Shown here one piece after another: positions 27,002 to 35,881 of a DNA stretch of 64,000 nucleotides. Location: positions 2,170,001-2,234,000 of the forward strand of contig CBDCWE010000003.1 in the NCBI GenBank assembly GCA_965223355.1. The letters run 5' to 3'. This DNA comes from Tectiglobus sp965223355. GTDB lineage: Bacteria; Pseudomonadota; Alphaproteobacteria; Rhizobiales; Hyphomicrobiaceae. Position 1 is the first letter of the stretch. The number at the start of each line of letters is the position of its first letter. The notes below the pieces were generated by a model. The model saw only the letters and a program-made list of their open reading frames with translations, had not been told where the DNA came from and searched no databases. The translations under genes were made by a program, and so were the position numbers.

Positions 27002-27047
27002 CATTTTAAGTGATTGAGACCACTAGTGGTCTCAATCACTTAAAATG
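27002..27047. repeat. 46-bp perfect palindrome centred on CTAG
   Basis: CATTTTAAGTGATTGAGACC and its exact complement flank CACTAGTG; positions 27002 and 27047 pair and every pair between them matches. It looks like two element ends meeting at a CTAG site: the left arm ends a truncated element, the right arm begins the element at 27027. Confidence 0.9.
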
Positions 27048-27288
27048 GTGCATTGAGATGCGCTGCCCTGGTTCGTGAGCAGGAAGGCGTGCGCAAGCAT
27101 AGCGTGTGCTATGGTGAGCACGGCTGACGCCCTCACGGGCCAGGACAGCGCACCGAAGGCGCTCAGATTTGGCCTGATGCCAGCGTTGCGGCGGCCTCAT
27201 GATGCGCCGCATCATCACGCCCACCGCGCCTTGGCACAGACCAAATCTGAGCGTCTGAATGCGCCATTTTAAGTGATTGAGACCACTA
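27024..27288. mobile_element. MITE-like family-2 element with CTAG boundaries
   Basis: About 262 bp bounded by CTAG at 27023-27026 and 27286-27289. The ends are inverted repeats: TGGTCTCAATCACTTAAAAT at the left and its complement at the right, extending imperfectly to about 40 bp. A second inner inverted pair (GCGCTCAGATTTGG and CCAAATCTGAGCGT) lies near the right half. It has no coding capacity. The right CTAG supplies the stop codon of the leftward CorC-like gene. A 16-base end fragment is found again at 51224-51239. Confidence 0.75.
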
Positions 27289-28611
27289 GCAATCGGAGGC
27301 GTTCTGATTTCGATTGAATGCGGGTTGCTCGAGCGCGGCGTTATCTGCCAACGGCTTGATCCGCACAGCGGTGATGCGGTTGCGGTTCTTGCGCAGGATC
27401 TCGAAGCGGTAGCCGTAAAACGTGAAGGCCTGTCCGGGCTCGGGGATGGTCTGGGCTTCGTGGATCACCAAGCCCGCGATCGTCACCGCCTGATCGTCCG
27501 GTAGATCCCAATCCATCTCGCGGTTGATATCGCGGATGGCGACGCCACCGTCGACGTTGACGGTTCCGTTCGGCTGCGGTCGGATCGCAATATCACCAAT
27601 GTCGTGTTCGTCGTCGATCTGGCCGACGATCTCTTCGAGGATATCTTCAAGCGTGATCAGGCCCTGCACTTCACCGTACTCGTCAACAACCAGCGCCATC
27701 TGCGATTTGCGCTGTTGGAAGGCCGACAGCTGATCGCTGACACTGGTCGTGTCCGGCACAAACCAGGGATCCGACGCAATCCTGCGCACATCGAGCGCGC
27801 CGCTTGCCCAATTGCTATTGCCCAGTTCGGCAAGCAGGTCCTTCGAGTGCAGGACACCGACAATGTTGTCGGGTTTGCCCTCCCAAATCGGCAGACGCGT
27901 ATATTGGCTCTTGAGTACATCCTCGACGATCTTTTGCGGCGCATCCGATGCATTGATGGTTTCCATCTCGGTGCGGTGGACCATGATGTCGTCGAGTTGC
28001 AGGTCCTTCAGATCGAGAACACCTCCGAGGCGCAATGCCTCGCCCTTGTCGACCGTTCCCTCGCGCGTCGACAGTTCGATGGTGCCGCGCAATTCGTGGG
28101 CTGCAAGGATATTTGCCTCATCGTCCGATCGGCTCGGCGTCAACCACAGGATTTTGCGGACGATGAAGTCAATCACCACTGTTAAGGGCCTGAGCACCAG
28201 GATCAACAGCCGCATAACCGGTGCAACGGCCAGCGAGAATTTGTCCGGTGAGATGATCGCATAGGTCTTCGGCAGAACCTCACAGAAGATGACGACGATC
28301 AGCGTCAAAATCGCCGTCGCGTAGAATACGCCGGTCGGCCCGAACAGACTGATCAGCAAACTGGTGGTCAAGGCCGATGCAAGAATGTTCACCAGGTTGT
28401 TGCCGAGCAATACGGTGCCGATGATGCGCTCGGGATTGTCGAGCAGCCGACTGACCTGGCCGGCGCGTTCATTGCCGTCCTGTTCGAGGGCATGCATGCG
28501 GGCCTTTGAGACCGCCGTCAGCGCCGTTTCCGATCCGGAAAAAAATGCCGACAGCACCAGCAACACCAGCACTGCGATGAGTGTAATCAGCAAAGATGTC
28601 TCAACAACCAT
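27286..28611 (-). CDS. CNNM/CorC-HlyC family membrane protein
   Basis: A 441-residue protein. An N-terminal CNNM (DUF21) membrane domain spans about residues 1-180, with FFSGSETALTAVSK and a VVIFCEVLPKTYA motif. Two CBS domains follow at about 200-320 (VHRTEMETINA; MALVVDEYGEVQGLITLEDILEEIVG), then a CorC_HlyC domain. Relatives move Mg2+ or Co2+ or confer resistance to them. The start at 28611 is chosen because the membrane domain starts there. The stop codon TAG falls exactly in the CTAG edge of the family-2 element, so the last codons border on mobile DNA. The gene is downstream of aroB. Confidence 0.93.
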   Translation of the reverse strand: MVVETSLLITLIAVLVLLVLSAFFSGSETALTAVSKARMHALEQDGNERAGQVSRLLDNPERIIGTVLLGNNLVNILASALTTSLLISLFGPTGVFYATAILTLIVVIFCEVLPKTYAIISPDKFSLAVAPVMRLLILVLRPLTVVIDFIVRKILWLTPSRSDDEANILAAHELRGTIELSTREGTVDKGEALRLGGVLDLKDLQLDDIMVHRTEMETINASDAPQKIVEDVLKSQYTRLPIWEGKPDNIVGVLHSKDLLAELGNSNWASGALDVRRIASDPWFVPDTTSVSDQLSAFQQRKSQMALVVDEYGEVQGLITLEDILEEIVGQIDDEHDIGDIAIRPQPNGTVNVDGGVAIRDINREMDWDLPDDQAVTIAGLVIHEAQTIPEPGQAFTFYGYRFEILRKNRNRITAVRIKPLADNAALEQPAFNRNQNASDC

Positions 28612-28705
28612 AGGAGTGATCGCTTCATCTGTGGCGGAACGGCACTGCGACCGGTTTCTGTGCAACACGCCAGCCCGATATTATCGCGTTGCCAATGCCG
28701 TTAGG

Positions 28706-29854
28706 TTAACCGTGTTGGTCCGGCCGGGCAGCGGTGATCTGTGTTTCGAGAAAGGCGTGGACCTCATCGCGGCTGATCTCGCGCGTCACAAAGGCATCGC
28801 CAATGGCCCTGGCCATGATGAACGTCAACCGCCCGGCTTGAACCTTTTTGTCCTGGCCCATCAACTCCACCAACTGCTCGGCGTTTGCAGGCGTCGGGCC
28901 GTCGATCTCGCCAATCGCGACCGGCAAGCCGGCCCGTTTGAGGTGAGCGCTGACCTGGGCCGCCAGTTGCGGTTGGCAAAGCTTGAGTTGCTCCGACAGG
29001 CGAAACGCGAGGCACATGCCAACAGCCACCCCCTCACCGTGCAGCAGACGAGAACAATATCCCGTCCATGCCTCCAAGGCGTGGCCGAATGTGTGGCCCA
29101 GGTTGAGCAGGGCGCGGTCGCCCCGTTCGGTCTCATCGCGCGCCACGATATCGGCCTTGATTTCGACGCTGCGCTTGACCGCATATTGCAGTGCCTTGCG
29201 ATCGCCGCCGAGCACCCTTTCGACATTGAGATCCAGCCAATCGTAGAACTTTCGGTCGCCCAGCAGACTGTACTTCACGACTTCGGCGTAGCCGGCGCGC
29301 ATTTCCCGCTCCGGCAGGGTGGCCAGAACATCGCTGTCGGCCAGGACCAAATGCGGTTGATGAAAGGCGCCGACCAAGTTCTTACCGTGGCGCATGTTGA
29401 TGGCGGTTTTGCCGCCGACGGAGGAGTCGACCTGCGCCAGCAAACTGGTTGGAATCTGGACATAGCGCACGCCGCGCCGAACGATCGCGCTGGCAAAACC
29501 ACCAAGGTCGCCAATAACGCCGCCGCCAAGTGCAACAATGCAGTCCCCCCGCTCCACACCCGCATCGAGGATGCCGGCACATAGCGCTTCCAATTGTTCG
29601 AAGCACTTTGTCGCTTCGCCGGCCGGCAACTCCACTGTACCGCGCAATCGGCCGCCAACCGCGAGTGGCCGGGCAATCTTGTCCAGATGCGCAGGTCCGA
29701 CATTTTTGTCGGTCACAATAAACGCTTTGGTGCCGGCTCCCAGGCGCTCAGCCAGCAATCGATCCGCGCTGGCAAGCAGGCCCTCACCGATCATAACGTC
29801 ATAAGACCGCGTTCCAAGCTCAACACGAACGCTGTCATGATCTGTCCGGGCCAT
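28706..29854 (-). CDS. aroB: 3-dehydroquinate synthase
   Basis: A 382-residue enzyme of the shikimate pathway that converts DAHP to 3-dehydroquinate using NAD+ and a divalent metal. NAD-binding GGGVIGDLGGFASAIVRRGV is clear, as are PTSLLAQVDSSVGGKTAIN and the metal-binding LNLGHTFGHALEAW. The length matches the family. It lies 47 bp after aroK, in the conserved aroK-aroB order, and the CorC-like gene follows. Start M at 29854 (MARTDHD) preferred over 29863. Confidence 0.97.
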   Translation of the reverse strand: MARTDHDSVRVELGTRSYDVMIGEGLLASADRLLAERLGAGTKAFIVTDKNVGPAHLDKIARPLAVGGRLRGTVELPAGEATKCFEQLEALCAGILDAGVERGDCIVALGGGVIGDLGGFASAIVRRGVRYVQIPTSLLAQVDSSVGGKTAINMRHGKNLVGAFHQPHLVLADSDVLATLPEREMRAGYAEVVKYSLLGDRKFYDWLDLNVERVLGGDRKALQYAVKRSVEIKADIVARDETERGDRALLNLGHTFGHALEAWTGYCSRLLHGEGVAVGMCLAFRLSEQLKLCQPQLAAQVSAHLKRAGLPVAIGEIDGPTPANAEQLVELMGQDKKVQAGRLTFIMARAIGDAFVTREISRDEVHAFLETQITAARPDQHG

Positions 29855-29901
29855 CGCCCACATACTCCTTGAGTTTCATCGCGCATCTGGCCGGCGGCGC
29901 G

Positions 29902-30495
29902 CTAACGCGACGTGCGGCGTTCTTTCGAGAGAAACTTGCCCAGTGCCGCCAGGGCGTCCTTGACGACTTCGTCATGCGAGCGATCGCGGCTGTGCACGGT
30001 AATGTCCGCCAAAGCATAGACCGGATAGCGTTCATCCATAAGCTGCTTCATTGTCGCTTCAGGGTCGGGTGTTTGCAGCAACGGCCGGTCCTCGCGGCGC
30101 CTGACGCGGGCCATGAGCACCGGGAGTTCGGTTTTCAACCACAGCGATATTCCCTTCGCCGAGATCGCATCCCTGGTCTCCTGACGCATGAACGCGCCGC
30201 CGCCGGTCGCTAAGACCTGCGGGCCGGCCTGCAGCAGACGGTCGATTACGCGGATCTCGCGATCGCGAAAATGCGCTTCGCCGTAGTCAGCGAAAATATC
30301 AGGGATTGATTTTCCGGCAGCCCTTTCGATTTCGTCATCGGCGTCAATGAACGGCAGCCCGACACGTGCGGCAAGCCGCCGACCAACCGAAGACTTTCCG
30401 CAGCCCATCAGCCCGACCATGACGATCGAACGGCGTCCGAGCGCCGCAACTTGGTCGCGAACACTTGCTGCTCTGTTGGCGTGATCACGCTTCAT
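29902..30495 (-). CDS. aroK: Shikimate kinase
   Basis: A 197-residue ATP-dependent kinase that phosphorylates shikimate. The P-loop is GLMGCGKSSVGRRLA (about 29-43), the substrate-binding Asp/Glu are in FIDADDEIERAAG, and ATGGGAFM is the second binding motif. A basic N-terminal extension of about 25 residues precedes the fold. It is the first gene of the aroK-aroB unit. Confidence 0.96.
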   Translation of the reverse strand: MKRDHANRAASVRDQVAALGRRSIVMVGLMGCGKSSVGRRLAARVGLPFIDADDEIERAAGKSIPDIFADYGEAHFRDREIRVIDRLLQAGPQVLATGGGAFMRQETRDAISAKGISLWLKTELPVLMARVRRREDRPLLQTPDPEATMKQLMDERYPVYALADITVHSRDRSHDEVVKDALAALGKFLSKERRTSR

Positions 30496-30830
30496 TCGGT
30501 TTGATCCATTCCCGTGCGAGCGGATTTAAGGGTTTGCCCACTATAGCCTTTCAGACCGACCGCGAACCATCCCACCGTCGATTAACCGAAGGCGTTGAAG
30601 CGCGATCAAGCCCGGATGCAGCAGCTGGCAACCGGCCGTGGGGTTGCGACCCACCGCAACGTGCATATCACCGGCCCCATGAAGCGGATCAATATTTATG
30701 CGGGCTGGTATAAAGTGTATTGTGCGCCGATCACCGTCAGTCAAGCCGGCCTTGCAATTGCACCTTGCGCCAATTGCTCTAAATTCCGGGGTAGGTCCCT
30801 CTTTCCATCGCGCGTCGAGGCGTTCATCGC
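30496..30830. other. Divergent intergenic region between aroK and map
   Basis: About 335 bp that must hold the promoters of aroK (leftward) and map (rightward). It contains the third copy of the 26-bp repeat at 30686-30711. A TATAAA directly follows that repeat but lacks a matched -35 box. Confidence 0.5.
30686..30711 (+). repeat. 26-bp dispersed repeat, copy 3
   Basis: Same core as the copies at 571-596 and 18971-18996, ending in TTTATGCGGGCTGGTAT. Located in a divergent promoter region, unlike the other two, which lie between convergent genes. Confidence 0.7.
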
Positions 30831-31661
30831 ATGTCCAATCTTGATATTACCCGCATCGCGACACGCACGCGCGATTCCGACATTCCGATCCACGGGCCGG
30901 ACGCGTTTGCGGGCATGCGCAACGCCGGCCGGCTGGCCGCGGCGGCGCTCGATATGTTGGTGGCGCACGTCAAACCGGGCGTAACCACCGAGTTTCTCGA
31001 TGACCTGGTCTTCCAATATGCACAGGACCACGGCGCGCTGCCGGCAACCCTGCACTATCGCGGCTATCCAAAATCATGCTGCACATCGATCAACCATGTC
31101 GTGTGCCATGGCATTCCAGGCCCCAAGCCGTTGCGTAACGGCGATGTCGTCAACATCGACGTGACGTTGATCGTTGATGGCTGGCACGGCGACACCAGTC
31201 GCATGTATCCGGTTGGGGAAATCTCGCGCAAAGCCGAACGCCTGCTCAATATCACCTACGAGTGTTTGAGGCGCGGCGTTGGCGCCGTCAAACCGGGCCA
31301 CACGACGGGCCACATCGGCGAAGCCATCCAAACCTATGCGGAAGGCGAGCGCTGCAGCGTGGTCCGCGATTTTTGCGGCCACGGCCTTGGCCGCGTGTTT
31401 CACGACAAGCCCAACATTTTGCACTACGGGCGCGGCGGCGAGGGCCCGGAGTTGAGACCCGGCATGCTGTTTACCATCGAACCGATGATCAATCTCGGCC
31501 GGCCGCAGGTCAAAATCCTACCCGATGGCTGGACGGCGGTGACCCGCGATCGCGAACTGTCTGCTCAGTTTGAGCACACCGTCGGGGTCACGGAGGACGG
31601 TTGTGAAGTGTTTACCTACTCGCCGGCCGGATTGCATTGTCCGCCCTATGGTGCAGACTGA
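30831..31661 (+). CDS. map: Type I methionine aminopeptidase
   Basis: A 276-residue metalloenzyme that removes the initiator methionine. The five metal ligands appear in order: Asp in VNIDVTLI, Asp in HGDTSRMY, His in GHGLGRVFH, Glu in TIEPM and Glu in QFEHTVGV. The NHVVCHGIPG motif is diagnostic. The start at 30831 fits the family N-terminus. The gene is followed closely by radC. Confidence 0.97.
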   Translation: MSNLDITRIATRTRDSDIPIHGPDAFAGMRNAGRLAAAALDMLVAHVKPGVTTEFLDDLVFQYAQDHGALPATLHYRGYPKSCCTSINHVVCHGIPGPKPLRNGDVVNIDVTLIVDGWHGDTSRMYPVGEISRKAERLLNITYECLRRGVGAVKPGHTTGHIGEAIQTYAEGERCSVVRDFCGHGLGRVFHDKPNILHYGRGGEGPELRPGMLFTIEPMINLGRPQVKILPDGWTAVTRDRELSAQFEHTVGVTEDGCEVFTYSPAGLHCPPYGAD

Positions 31662-31677
31662 GTTTCAGGTTGGTGAG

Positions 31678-32514
31678 ATGACGGATCCTTCTGCGAAGCA
31701 AGCTCGGGTCAAGATGGCAACGCCCGCTGCCGCGCCGGGCTCCGGCGGGCCTGCAAGCGATGGTTGTGCCCGGCCCGCTGCCACCGCTCAGGGTGCATTT
31801 TTTGAAGCCCACCTCGATCAATCCGGGGCCAAGACCAAGTCGAACCCGGGCCAGGTCGGTCACCGCCAGCGCCTGCGGGAACGCTTCATGAAGGGCGGTG
31901 CCGAGGCGATGCCCGATTATGAATTACTTGAGCTTGTCTTGTTTCGCGCCATCCAGCGGCGCGATACCAAGCACGTGGCCAAGCGCCTGATCAAGCGGTT
32001 CGGCAGCTTTGCAGAGGTCGTCAACGCCCCGGACAACCTACTGCTGGAGGTTCGCGACGTCGGCGATGCGGTTGTCACCGAGCTTAAACTGGTGCGCGCG
32101 GCGGCGTTGCGCATGATGCAGGGCGAGATCATCGACCGACCGGTTCTGTCGAGCTGGACGCAGGTGCTGGACTACTGCCGTGCCGCCATGGGGCGAGAGG
32201 CCCGAGAGCAGTTTCGCGTGCTGTTTCTCGATAGGAAAAACCGATTACTCGCCGATGAGGTTCAGAGCCAAGGCACCGTCGATCACACTCCCGTCTACGT
32301 CCGCGAAGTTCTCAAGCGCGCCCTCGAACATTCGGCCAGCGCACTTCTTCTCGTCCACAATCACCCCTCTGGCGATCCGCACCCGTCCCGCGCCGACATC
32401 GAGATGACCCGCCAAATCGTCGGTGCTGCAAAGCCGCTCGGCATCACCGTTCACGATCACATCGTTGTCGGTCGCAACGGCCATGCCAGTTTTCGCGGTC
32501 TCGGCTTGATTTAG
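31678..32514 (+). CDS. radC: RadC/JAB-domain protein
   Basis: About 278 residues. A low-complexity N-terminal segment (1-60), then a helix-hairpin-helix region (RFGSFAEVVNAPDNLLLEVRDVG) and a C-terminal RadC/JAB1-MPN metalloprotease-like domain with the HNHPSGDPHPSRAD metal motif. The biological role is unsettled: the name comes from an old repair phenotype later assigned elsewhere. ATG 31678 avoids overlap with map; ATG 31648 is an alternative that overlaps by 14 bp. It probably forms an operon with map. Confidence 0.93.
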   Translation: MTDPSAKQARVKMATPAAAPGSGGPASDGCARPAATAQGAFFEAHLDQSGAKTKSNPGQVGHRQRLRERFMKGGAEAMPDYELLELVLFRAIQRRDTKHVAKRLIKRFGSFAEVVNAPDNLLLEVRDVGDAVVTELKLVRAAALRMMQGEIIDRPVLSSWTQVLDYCRAAMGREAREQFRVLFLDRKNRLLADEVQSQGTVDHTPVYVREVLKRALEHSASALLLVHNHPSGDPHPSRADIEMTRQIVGAAKPLGITVHDHIVVGRNGHASFRGLGLI

Positions 32515-32790
32515 AGCCCTCAACAGGGGACGCCGTAAACGCCGTGACCTAGGGGCGGCATCGGCACGTGATATTGCACCAAAGATCAGGCATGGTCGGA
32601 TCAAGTTCGAGGGTCAGGAGAGCATCCCCGGGCGGGGCGTTTGCAGGCTGCCCGTCGCCCGGCATCGTCGCGCCGTGCCAAGTCGGGCGAAGTGATCATG
32701 GCCCGGTACAACCGCGGCGGATGTTGATCGGCGCAACAGATCTGTCCCTGTCGCTGCGGCCGTCACGAACCATCCCGCGATCAAATTCAA

Positions 32791-33072
32791 TCACTTGTTT
32801 AACCAGCCGATCAGGGCTTCACGCTGGATACATAGGGCCTTGGCGTCCATCGCCATACCGTCCACATCGCGCACCAGCACACCGCCGAGTTGCCGGCATG
32901 CGTCGGTGAATTGTTGTTCTTCGCTTTTCGGCATGTTGAGATACGCATGCACCGTCATAAACGACATCGCCATTAAGAACACGCAGGCAAGGCCCAATCG
33001 CGGCCAGCTCAACTTCCAGTCCTTGCCAGGATCACGCCACAGCTCGTGCGGCAACAAATGCCATAAATACAT
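32791..33072 (-). CDS. Small single-pass membrane protein, unknown
   Basis: A 93-residue protein starting at 33072, with GAGGTGG upstream. It has one predicted membrane helix (about 25-45, LGLACVFLMAMSFMTVHAYL) and a short extracytoplasmic tail with two cysteines (ACRQLG..LCIQREAL). The N-terminus is Trp- and His-rich. I do not recognise the family. It stands alone between radC and repeat copy D. Confidence 0.6.
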   Translation of the reverse strand: MYLWHLLPHELWRDPGKDWKLSWPRLGLACVFLMAMSFMTVHAYLNMPKSEEQQFTDACRQLGGVLVRDVDGMAMDAKALCIQREALIGWLNK

Positions 33073-33187
33073 GCTACGCCACCTCAATTTAAGTACGCGC
33101 AATCTGATCCGACTCTGCGGCCTTCCGATCCTCAGACAAGTGGTTCAAGGCAGTTTTCAACAGTGAATATCGAGGTTGCTCGGTTCT

Positions 33188-33322
33188 AGATCATCGTGCT
33201 TTAAGTTGGAACCGCAATAACGGTTCCAACTTAAAGCACAAAGATGATCGCCACTTTAGAGGCGAGCAACTTTCTACCTTTATTCGGGATCGTTCCGATT
33301 CCGAATAAAGGTAGGTTGCTCT
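33188..33322 (+). repeat. 135-bp double-hairpin element, copy D
   Basis: Full-length, 135 bp, left end in CTAG (33186-33189). The right end passes into CTAAAGTGGCGATC (33321-33334), which is the complement of GATCGCCACTTTAG inside the element. Hairpin 2 therefore extends outward here, suggesting either an older, longer form or a neighbouring partial copy. Confidence 0.9.
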
Positions 33323-33355
33323 AAAGTGGCGATCGTCTGATCAAGTCACCGGATT

Positions 33356-33478
33356 GCAAAGGGTCCGGCCCTTAGCCAATCGCCGCCCTGCGGCGATCCT
33401 TGAGGGGCTTGTCCGCCCCTCAAACACCCCGACCAGGGGATGATCCCCTGGACCTCGGACTTATTCAGAGGTTTGCTA
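33356..33478 (+). repeat. Multi-hairpin intergenic repeat, copy 2
   Basis: Contains the TCGCCGC/GCGGCGA, TGAGGGGC/GCCCCTCA-type and CCAGGGGAT/ATCCCCTGG hairpins and ends with ATTCAGAGGTTTGCTAG. The outer CCAAAGGGC and TTAAGGGC hairpins are mostly lost. Confidence 0.8.
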
Positions 33479-33500
33479 GATGTTTCCGCCAGAGGCGGAA

Positions 33501-34172
33501 TTACCGTGCCATCAGCTCCCACACGGCCGTGCGTTTGATCGCCGCATCCTCCAGCGCGCGCGTGACCGGAACCGCATATTCGCCAATTGGACGGAACCTT
33601 TCGGCCGGAAAAAAGCTGCGCCGCGGGTCGCCGACCAGTACGCGCGCGCCCTGCTCCATGGCCGCGTCCGCCCAGGCCAAAACGCTGTGCGACAGGTCCT
33701 GTTCGTAGAAGAGGTCGCCGATCAGCACAAGGTCGACCGCAGGTGGCGGCTGGATGAGCAGATTGTCGGTCGTCGCGGTCACCTGACAGTCGTTTGCTTC
33801 CGCGTTTAGCGCGATTGCAAACTCACAGAACGGGTCAACGTCGGCGGCCACGACGGTTGCTGCACCGGCGAACCGGGCGGCGATTGCACACAGGCCTGAG
33901 CCGGCGCCAAGGTCGATCACGCGCTTGCCGCTTGCAAGGTCGGGCGTATCGAGAATGTAGCGCGCCAGCGCCTGCCCGCCGGCCCAGGCAAACGCCCAGA
34001 ACGGCGGCGGTACGTTGATCTGCCCGAGTTGCTCTTCCGTCTTCTGCCACAGCGGCACGGATTCTTCGGCCAGGTAAAGCGTGATCTCGGGAACCAGCGG
34101 CGGCTGCAGACGGCGCGTGTTGGCAACGATGAAGCCGCGGTGATCCTGCTGTGCATCAAGGCCAAGTGACAT
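33501..34172 (-). CDS. ETF-beta lysine methyltransferase-like protein
   Basis: A 223-residue class I SAM-dependent methyltransferase. The SAM-binding motif is VIDLGAGSGLCAIAA, followed by VVAADVDPFCEFAIALNA. PPPFWAFAWAGGQALARYIL before it is typical of the METTL20/EtfB-KMT and nicotinamide methyltransferase-like group, and DLVLIGDLFYE corresponds to the catalytic DxxY-type motif. Relatives methylate lysines of the electron-transfer flavoprotein beta subunit. The start at 34172 begins just upstream of the homologous region and lies nine bases after the EVE gene stop. Confidence 0.85.
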   Translation of the reverse strand: MSLGLDAQQDHRGFIVANTRRLQPPLVPEITLYLAEESVPLWQKTEEQLGQINVPPPFWAFAWAGGQALARYILDTPDLASGKRVIDLGAGSGLCAIAARFAGAATVVAADVDPFCEFAIALNAEANDCQVTATTDNLLIQPPPAVDLVLIGDLFYEQDLSHSVLAWADAAMEQGARVLVGDPRRSFFPAERFRPIGEYAVPVTRALEDAAIKRTAVWELMAR

Positions 34173-34180
34173 GCTGATTG

Positions 34181-34792
34181 TCAGCCCTTGATCGTCTTGG
34201 GATCGAGCCCGCCCATTTTGCACACTTGCGCCCACTCAGCCGTTGTCACCGGCTGCACCGACAGGCGCATTGCAGTCACCAGCGCCATCCCGGACAGCTT
34301 TGGATTGGCTTTGACGGCGCCGAGGGTTACGGGCGATGGCATCGCGCAAACCGCACGAACGTCGACACAATCCCAGCGCTCGTCTGCGGTCGTCGAATCC
34401 TGATGGGATTCCGCGCAAACTTCGCAGATCCCGACAATGTCCTTGCCGGCATTGGAATGATAAAAGAAGCCGAGATCGCCGATCCGCATCGCGCGCATGT
34501 TGTTGCGCGCCAGATAGTTCCTGACGCCATCCCATTCCTCACCCTTGTTGCCCTTTGCCTTGAGATCATCCCATGAGAATTTGTCGGGCTCGGATTTGAA
34601 TAGCCAGTAGAGTGGTTGCTTGCCGGTCCGCTTTGGCGGCGCGCCGATTTTGGCCGCGGGCTTCGAGGCAGCCGTTGCCGAGCGCTTGTCGGCCAACGAA
34701 TTCTTCGCCGGCGATTTCCTTTGAGCGGTCTTGTTTGCTGCCGCCTTCGATGAGCCCTTCTTCGCTGGAACTTTGGCAGTTGCCTTGGCCAT
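34181..34792 (-). CDS. EVE-domain protein with basic N-terminal tail
   Basis: A 203-residue protein. The first 60 residues are Lys/Ala-rich (AKVPAKKGSSKAAANK) like a histone H1-type tail. The rest is an EVE (PUA-like) domain starting at YWLFKSEPDKFSWDDL and including NNMRAMRIGDLGFFYHSN. EVE domains bind modified bases in RNA or DNA. The start at 34792 has GGTGAG upstream. The unusual basic tail suggests direct nucleic-acid binding. It is in the tsaD-gpsA-EVE unit that recurs in alphaproteobacteria. Confidence 0.92.
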   Translation of the reverse strand: MAKATAKVPAKKGSSKAAANKTAQRKSPAKNSLADKRSATAASKPAAKIGAPPKRTGKQPLYWLFKSEPDKFSWDDLKAKGNKGEEWDGVRNYLARNNMRAMRIGDLGFFYHSNAGKDIVGICEVCAESHQDSTTADERWDCVDVRAVCAMPSPVTLGAVKANPKLSGMALVTAMRLSVQPVTTAEWAQVCKMGGLDPKTIKG

Positions 34793-34820
34793 GGTCGTCT
34801 CACCCTCCTCTGTTACCCCA

Positions 34821-35831
34821 TCAGCCCTCGGTTTCGGCACGCAGCGGCCGTGCCATCAACGCACCAATTGCATCATCGACGCTGAGATCGCCGTCGACGA
34901 TTGCCTTGACCGCGCGCGCGATTGGGACCTCCACATGTCGTTCGCTGGCGATCCGGACCACGGCCTCGGCGGTGTAGACGCCTTCGGTAACCGCGCGCCG
35001 CTCAGCCAGGATCTGCTGGAGATCACGTCCCTGCCCGAGGGCCCGGCCAAGCGACATGTTTCGCGATTGCGCGCTGCCGCAGGTCAACAGCAGGTCGCCG
35101 AGGCCGGAAAGCCCGGACAGTGTGTCCGGGCGCCCGCCGAGCGCCTCTGCGAACCGCCGCATCTCGGCGAACCCGCGCGTCACAAGCGCGGCATGCGCAC
35201 TGGCGCCCAGCTTGCGACCGTCGACAATTCCAGCGGCAATCGCCAGCACGTTTTTTATCGCACCGCCCAGTTGCACGCCGATCAGGTCATCGGTCCAATA
35301 GATCCGCAAGTTGCGCGAGCCGAGGGCTTGCGCCACCCGCACACTGAGGTGTTCGTGCGGACAGGCCACCGTTAGGGCAGCCGGCAGACCGCGCGCCACC
35401 TCGCCGGCGAAACTCGGCCCGGACAGGACACCGAAGGTCGCGGCCGGCAGCTCACTGGCGATGATCTCGCCGAGTAGCTCGCCGCTCTGCTGCTCGATGC
35501 CCTTGGCGCATATCAGCACGGGTGTTTGGCGATCGAGATGCGGCTTGAGCTGGCTGGCAATCCGCCGCACATGCTGGGCCGGAGGAACCAGCAGCAGCAA
35601 ATCGTTGGCGGCAACTTCTGCCAGGGCATCTGTGGCTGAGATGGCGCCGTTGAGCTCAACACCGGCGAGAAACACCCGGTTCGTGTGATGGTCATTGATC
35701 TCGCGCACGGTATCGGTTTCGTAGGCCCACAACTGCACGTCACGTCCGGCCTCGGCAAGCGTTTGAGCAAGCGCGGTTCCCCAGGCGCCGCCGCCGACGA
35801 CACCGATTTTCTGTAAGCTTTGATCCGCCAA
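34821..35831 (-). CDS. gpsA: Glycerol-3-phosphate dehydrogenase [NAD(P)+]
   Basis: A 336-residue enzyme that reduces dihydroxyacetone phosphate to sn-glycerol-3-phosphate for phospholipid synthesis. The nucleotide-binding motif VVGGGAWGTALAQ is at 11-23, and the catalytic Lys is in VQLGGAIKNVLAIAAG. SGLGDLLLTC is diagnostic. It is in the same direction as tsaD, 50 bp upstream. Confidence 0.97.
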   Translation of the reverse strand: MADQSLQKIGVVGGGAWGTALAQTLAEAGRDVQLWAYETDTVREINDHHTNRVFLAGVELNGAISATDALAEVAANDLLLLVPPAQHVRRIASQLKPHLDRQTPVLICAKGIEQQSGELLGEIIASELPAATFGVLSGPSFAGEVARGLPAALTVACPHEHLSVRVAQALGSRNLRIYWTDDLIGVQLGGAIKNVLAIAAGIVDGRKLGASAHAALVTRGFAEMRRFAEALGGRPDTLSGLSGLGDLLLTCGSAQSRNMSLGRALGQGRDLQQILAERRAVTEGVYTAEAVVRIASERHVEVPIARAVKAIVDGDLSVDDAIGALMARPLRAETEG

Positions 35832-35881
35832 TCCGTCCTCGCCGAAGGTTTGAAATCACATGCCGAGCACGCGCCGCTGGC

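Larger units (their letters stand above)
33073..33500. other. Intergenic stretch filled by two repeat elements
   Basis: No gene is supported. Repeat copy D is at 33188-33322 and multi-hairpin copy 2 at 33356-33478. Confidence 0.6.
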
